Made by a program: the position numbers and the translations under genes
Part shown: in pieces, positions 62,760 to 64,000 of the stretch
How the letters are laid out: every line of letters starts with the position of its first letter
Position numbering within the stretch: position 1 is the stretch's first letter
Origin: Amycolatopsis jejuensis
Lineage (GTDB): Bacteria > Actinomycetota > Actinomycetes > Mycobacteriales > Pseudonocardiaceae
DNA length: 64,000 bases
Reading direction: 5' to 3'
Assembly (NCBI RefSeq): GCF_000717335.1
Contig: NZ_JNYZ01000032.1
Span: 1 to 64,000 of the forward strand
The notes under the pieces: generated by a model
The model's input: the letters and a program-made list of their open reading frames with translations, nothing else
What the model was told of the DNA's origin: nothing
Database searches by the model: none

Positions 62760-63208
62760 CCGTTCACCGATCGCAGGGTTCGCATTGCCTCCGCCAGCCC
62801 CGCCGCGTCCTCTCCCAGCGGCGTCAGCACGATGCGCCGCAGGATGTCCGCGCATGCCGACCGTGCCTTGACCGCCACTTCCAACCCGTGGTCCGTCAGT
62901 GCCGCGAACGTGACCCGGCGGTCGTCCGGGCTTGGGATTCGCCGGATGAGGTCCGCGGCCACCAGGCGGTCGGCCACCTTCGTGAAACCGCCGCTCGACA
63001 GGGCTGCTTCCGTCGCCAACCTGGTCATCGGCATGCGGTGGTCCGCCGACCGCACCAGGCGCAGCAGGATGTCGAACGACGCGGGTGCCAGGCCGAACCT
63101 CTCGGCGATCTCGCCCATCAGCTTGGCCTGCGTGGCGAGGTAACCCTCGATCACCAGGCCCCACCAGGTCACGATCTCGTCGTCGTCCGTGTGCGGATCC
63201 GGGGTCAC
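62756..63208 (-). CDS. MarR-family transcriptional regulator
   Basis: 150 aa. HTH: MTRLATEAALSSGGFTKVADRLVAADLI, wing PSPDDRRVTFAALTDHG. GTG 63208 gives the start TPDPHTDDDEIVTWWGLV. It is divergent from a ring-cleaving dioxygenase-type VOC gene, and the 82-bp gap holds the 24-bp motif, so it probably represses both, in the manner of MhqR-type quinone/aromatic sensors (analogy). Its stop lies inside the 15-bp repeat array. Confidence 0.9.
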   Translation of the reverse strand: MTPDPHTDDDEIVTWWGLVIEGYLATQAKLMGEIAERFGLAPASFDILLRLVRSADHRMPMTRLATEAALSSGGFTKVADRLVAADLIRRIPSPDDRRVTFAALTDHGLEVAVKARSACADILRRIVLTPLGEDAAGLAEAMRTLRSVNG

Positions 63209-63244
63209 CCGCGGGAGCCTACCGTACAATCTCTCGGGAATACA

Positions 63245-63268
63245 TCTTCCGCGCGAGAGGTTATCCGG
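63245..63268 (+). promoter_or_regulatory. 24-bp motif, second copy
   Basis: TCTTCCGCGCGAGAG followed by GTTATCCGG, identical at 21 of 24 positions to 52256-52279 and in the same orientation. It ends 21 bp before the dioxygenase ATG, over the expected core promoter. Probable binding site of the divergent MarR protein. Confidence 0.65.
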
Positions 63269-63289
63269 ACATTCGAAAGGAGTACGGCC

Positions 63290-64000
63290 ATGACCGTCCG
63301 GACCAGCGGGCTTCACCACGTCACCGCGATCGGTGGCGACCCGCAGCGCAATGCCGACTTCTACCTCCGCACGCTCGGCCTGCGGCTGGTGAAGACCACA
63401 GTCAACTTCGACGACCCCGGTACCTACCACCTCTACTACGGTGACGCCTCCGGCAAACCCGGCTCGCTGATGACCTTCTTCCCCTGGCCCGACGCCCCCG
63501 CCGGGCGGATCGGCACCGGGCAAGCGACCACCACTGCGTTTTCCATTCCCGAAGCCTCCCTCGGCTGGTGGAAACAGCACCTCTCCGACCACGGTGTCGA
63601 GACCACCGTCGACGACCGCTCCCTCACTTTCCGCGATCCCGACGGCCTGCAGCTCGCCCTCGTCGCGCATCCGCAGGGCGATCCGCGCGATCCGTGGGAC
63701 ACCAAGCTCGTCCCGGCCGAGAATGCCATCCGGGGCCTGCATTCCGTGACCCTGTCAGTGTCCAAAGAGGACGCGACGGCGGACCTGTTCACCGGCGGCC
63801 TCGGGCTGACCTTCCACAGCCAGGACGGCAACCGCATCCGGTTCCAGGCCGGTGAAGGCGGGCCGGGGGCGTTCGCCGACGTGCTCGTCACCCCGGACGC
63901 GCCCCGCGGCCAGGTCGCCACCGGCACGGTCCACCACGTCGCCTGGCGGGCGCCCGACGAGCCGACTCAGGCCGCCTGGCGCGACGAGCTCCTGGACCAA
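63290..64000 (+). CDS. Ring-cleaving dioxygenase-type VOC protein (MhqO-like), partial
   Basis: 237 codons, cut by the window end; family length is about 310. The first VOC unit starts LHHVTAIGGDPQRNADFYLRTLGL with metal His, and SLTFRDPDGLQLALVAHP ends it. The second unit starts IRGLHSVTLSV, and VHHVAWRAPDE supplies the next His. This double-VOC type cleaves hydroquinone- or catechol-like rings in characterised members. AAAGGAG lies eight bases before ATG 63290. Confidence 0.9.
   Translation, partial: MTVRTSGLHHVTAIGGDPQRNADFYLRTLGLRLVKTTVNFDDPGTYHLYYGDASGKPGSLMTFFPWPDAPAGRIGTGQATTTAFSIPEASLGWWKQHLSDHGVETTVDDRSLTFRDPDGLQLALVAHPQGDPRDPWDTKLVPAENAIRGLHSVTLSVSKEDATADLFTGGLGLTFHSQDGNRIRFQAGEGGPGAFADVLVTPDAPRGQVATGTVHHVAWRAPDEPTQAAWRDELLDQ

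Noticed and set aside
62463..63143. A gene overlapping the sigma-factor stop (ATGA) and reading ATTAP repeats
   Set aside because: After the repeats the frame is simply antisense to the MarR gene. The apparent coupling is most likely chance.

Overview
The window is about 70% GC, with GTG starts common, genes packed into short overlapping operons, and high-GC actinobacterial hallmark genes: a CarD regulator, MurT/GatD lipid II amidation, an lpqE-like lipoprotein beside radA, and trehalose genes. The order rlmB-cysS-ispF-ispD-carD | lpqE-like-radA is the one I know from Mycobacterium, here with extra genes inserted. Together with short GTGAAGG..CCTTCAC intergenic repeats, this points to Pseudonocardiaceae, most likely Amycolatopsis or a close relative (inference; no database was available). 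It reads as chromosome: one tRNA-Thr, no rRNA, no CRISPR array, no phage or IS genes.

Layout. 0-4.2 kb: palindromic repeats, a LacI-type regulator and a zinc/manganese ABC importer behind a probable Zur box. 4.2-12.5 kb: an AlgJ/AlgX-like SGNH protein and an AlgI-like MBOAT acyltransferase, separated by two tandem DUF445 membrane proteins, a hendecad coiled-coil protein with a DivIVA-like N-terminus, and a class II aldolase. 12.6-21.6 kb: the housekeeping block (rlmB, cysS, ispF, a degenerate ispD, carD, lpqE-like lipoprotein, radA), interrupted by a HAD protein and a divergent cupin/TetR pair. 21.6-34.5 kb: an ECF sigma factor with its membrane partner, otsA with an otsB-GH15 fusion, a ThrE-type exporter, tRNA-Thr, a PBP4-type carboxypeptidase, a frameshifted S41 peptidase and regulators. 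34.5-46.5 kb: an accessory stretch with several tandem-repeat arrays, TesB, a P450, an Rsm22-like methyltransferase, an ECF42-DGPF module with a matching promoter, and an IclR regulator carrying 44 consecutive pentapeptide repeats. 46.6-50.7 kb: murT-gatD joined by overlapping reading frames to a two-component system. 50.6-64 kb: aromatic catabolism, with meta-cleavage hydratase/decarboxylase genes, a box-type benzoyl-CoA operon (boxC, boxB, ligase, amidohydrolase), MarR regulators and a ring-cleaving VOC dioxygenase cut off by the window end.

How it works together. The right-hand 12 kb looks like a route for aromatic acids: CoA activation, benzoyl-CoA epoxidation and ring opening, plus catechol-type meta-cleavage steps, under several local regulators whose palindromic sites are visible. 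A 24-bp motif shared by two distant divergent promoters (52256-52279 and 63245-63268) suggests one MarR protein controls both. The most unusual items are that shared operator, the pentapeptide-tailed IclR regulator, the IspD homologue lacking its catalytic motifs, and the repeated appearance of minisatellites with periods divisible by three (15, 15, 33, 57, 60 and 102 bp).
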